A DNA stretch of 64,000 nt from positions 310,001-374,000 of the forward strand of contig BLSF01000011.1 of the NCBI GenBank assembly GCA_012862575.1, in the 5' to 3' direction. Position 1 is the stretch's first letter, and each line of letters opens with the position of its first letter. The translations under genes were made by a program, and so were the position numbers. The notes beneath the pieces are model-generated. The model was not told the origin of the DNA and did no database searches. It saw nothing but the letters and a program-made list of their open reading frames with translations. This stretch comes from Parietichytrium sp. I65-24A. Lineage: Eukaryota; Sar; Bigyra; Thraustochytrida; Thraustochytriidae. This document shows positions 63,737-64,000 of this stretch, in pieces.

Positions 63737-64000
63737 CTACTCTTCATCATCCACAAGGCTCTGGCGATATGCCCTTAGCGCTCGAAGCGCATTGACCTTC
63801 TTCTCATACGCCTTGGGCGACTTGAGCGGGTTCCGCTCTTGCTTGATTCGCTCTAGGGCAAAGAGTTGCTGTGCCTTCTCTTCTATTCTCTCCACGAGGT
63901 CAGTGAGGACTTTGGAGTGCCTTGTGGTTCTCTCCAGATCCGCAGCGGCAGGAACATTCTCAAGCTCGGATTGATACCTGGACCTAAGCTCTTCCAGCTC
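63737..64000 (-). CDS. C-terminal end of a coiled-coil protein (partial)
   Basis: The last 87 codons of a minus-strand gene lie at the right edge, ending in TAG at 63739-63737; the 5' part is outside the window. The visible end is rich in Glu, Arg and Leu (KAQQLFALERIKQERNPL, ending YRQSLVDDEE) and fits a coiled coil. I cannot name it. Confidence 0.65.
   Translation of the reverse strand, partial: ELEELRSRYQSELENVPAAADLERTTRHSKVLTDLVERIEEKAQQLFALERIKQERNPLKSPKAYEKKVNALRALRAYRQSLVDDEE

Overview
The window looks like nuclear DNA of a free-living, single-celled eukaryote. Large genes lie on both strands with no operon order. Most have no intron, and the four introns I can place are short (68-100 bp, GTGAGT or GTAAGT donors). 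The gene set is Golgi/ER trafficking factors, a membrane-anchored GH92 glycosidase, a BT1-family transporter, a class F receptor and a metallo-beta-lactamase/cyclic-nucleotide-binding protein. A stramenopile of the thraustochytrid (labyrinthulomycete) type fits this best, but that is inference; no rRNA or organelle marker is present.

Layout. 1-4.8 kb: a cyclic-nucleotide-linked MBL protein, then convergent tryptophan synthase beta. 6.5-11.3 kb: a Sec20-like SNARE, a very GC-rich unknown gene, and a BT1 transporter. 11.3-18.4 kb: a 7-kb stretch with no gene I can support, rich in simple repeats and GTACT/CTAG motifs. 18.4-24.7 kb: a two-exon alpha/beta hydrolase diverging from an unknown disordered protein, then a three-repeat Myb factor. 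25.5-32.6 kb: a three-exon GH92 glycosidase, a short tail-anchored coiled-coil protein and a Gln-rich nuclear protein. 34.3-40.1 kb: a BRCT protein, a DUF1152-like protein, a two-exon Nit2/omega-amidase and an HSL-type hydrolase. 41.0-46.0 kb: the same 2.5-kb segment twice, with an N at the junction, most likely a false duplication in the assembly. 46.2-63.0 kb: a Frizzled-like receptor, Vps53, an EF-hand protein, an NAD(P)-binding SDR-like protein and a giant coiled-coil protein with Sfi1-like and repeated TSP motifs. A coiled-coil gene runs off the right edge.

How the genes relate: Sec20 and Vps53 both serve retrograde membrane traffic (Golgi-to-ER and endosome-to-TGN), and the GH92 enzyme would act on glycans in the same secretory system. 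The Frizzled-like receptor and the MBL/cNB protein suggest signalling. TrpB and Nit2 are housekeeping metabolism. I found no convincing virus-like element, transposon ORF, tRNA, rRNA or CRISPR. The candidates I would follow up are the GH92 enzyme with Gln where the family usually has its acid Glu, the class F receptor with at least two FZ-like ectodomains, the repeated-TSP coiled-coil protein and the BRCT protein.
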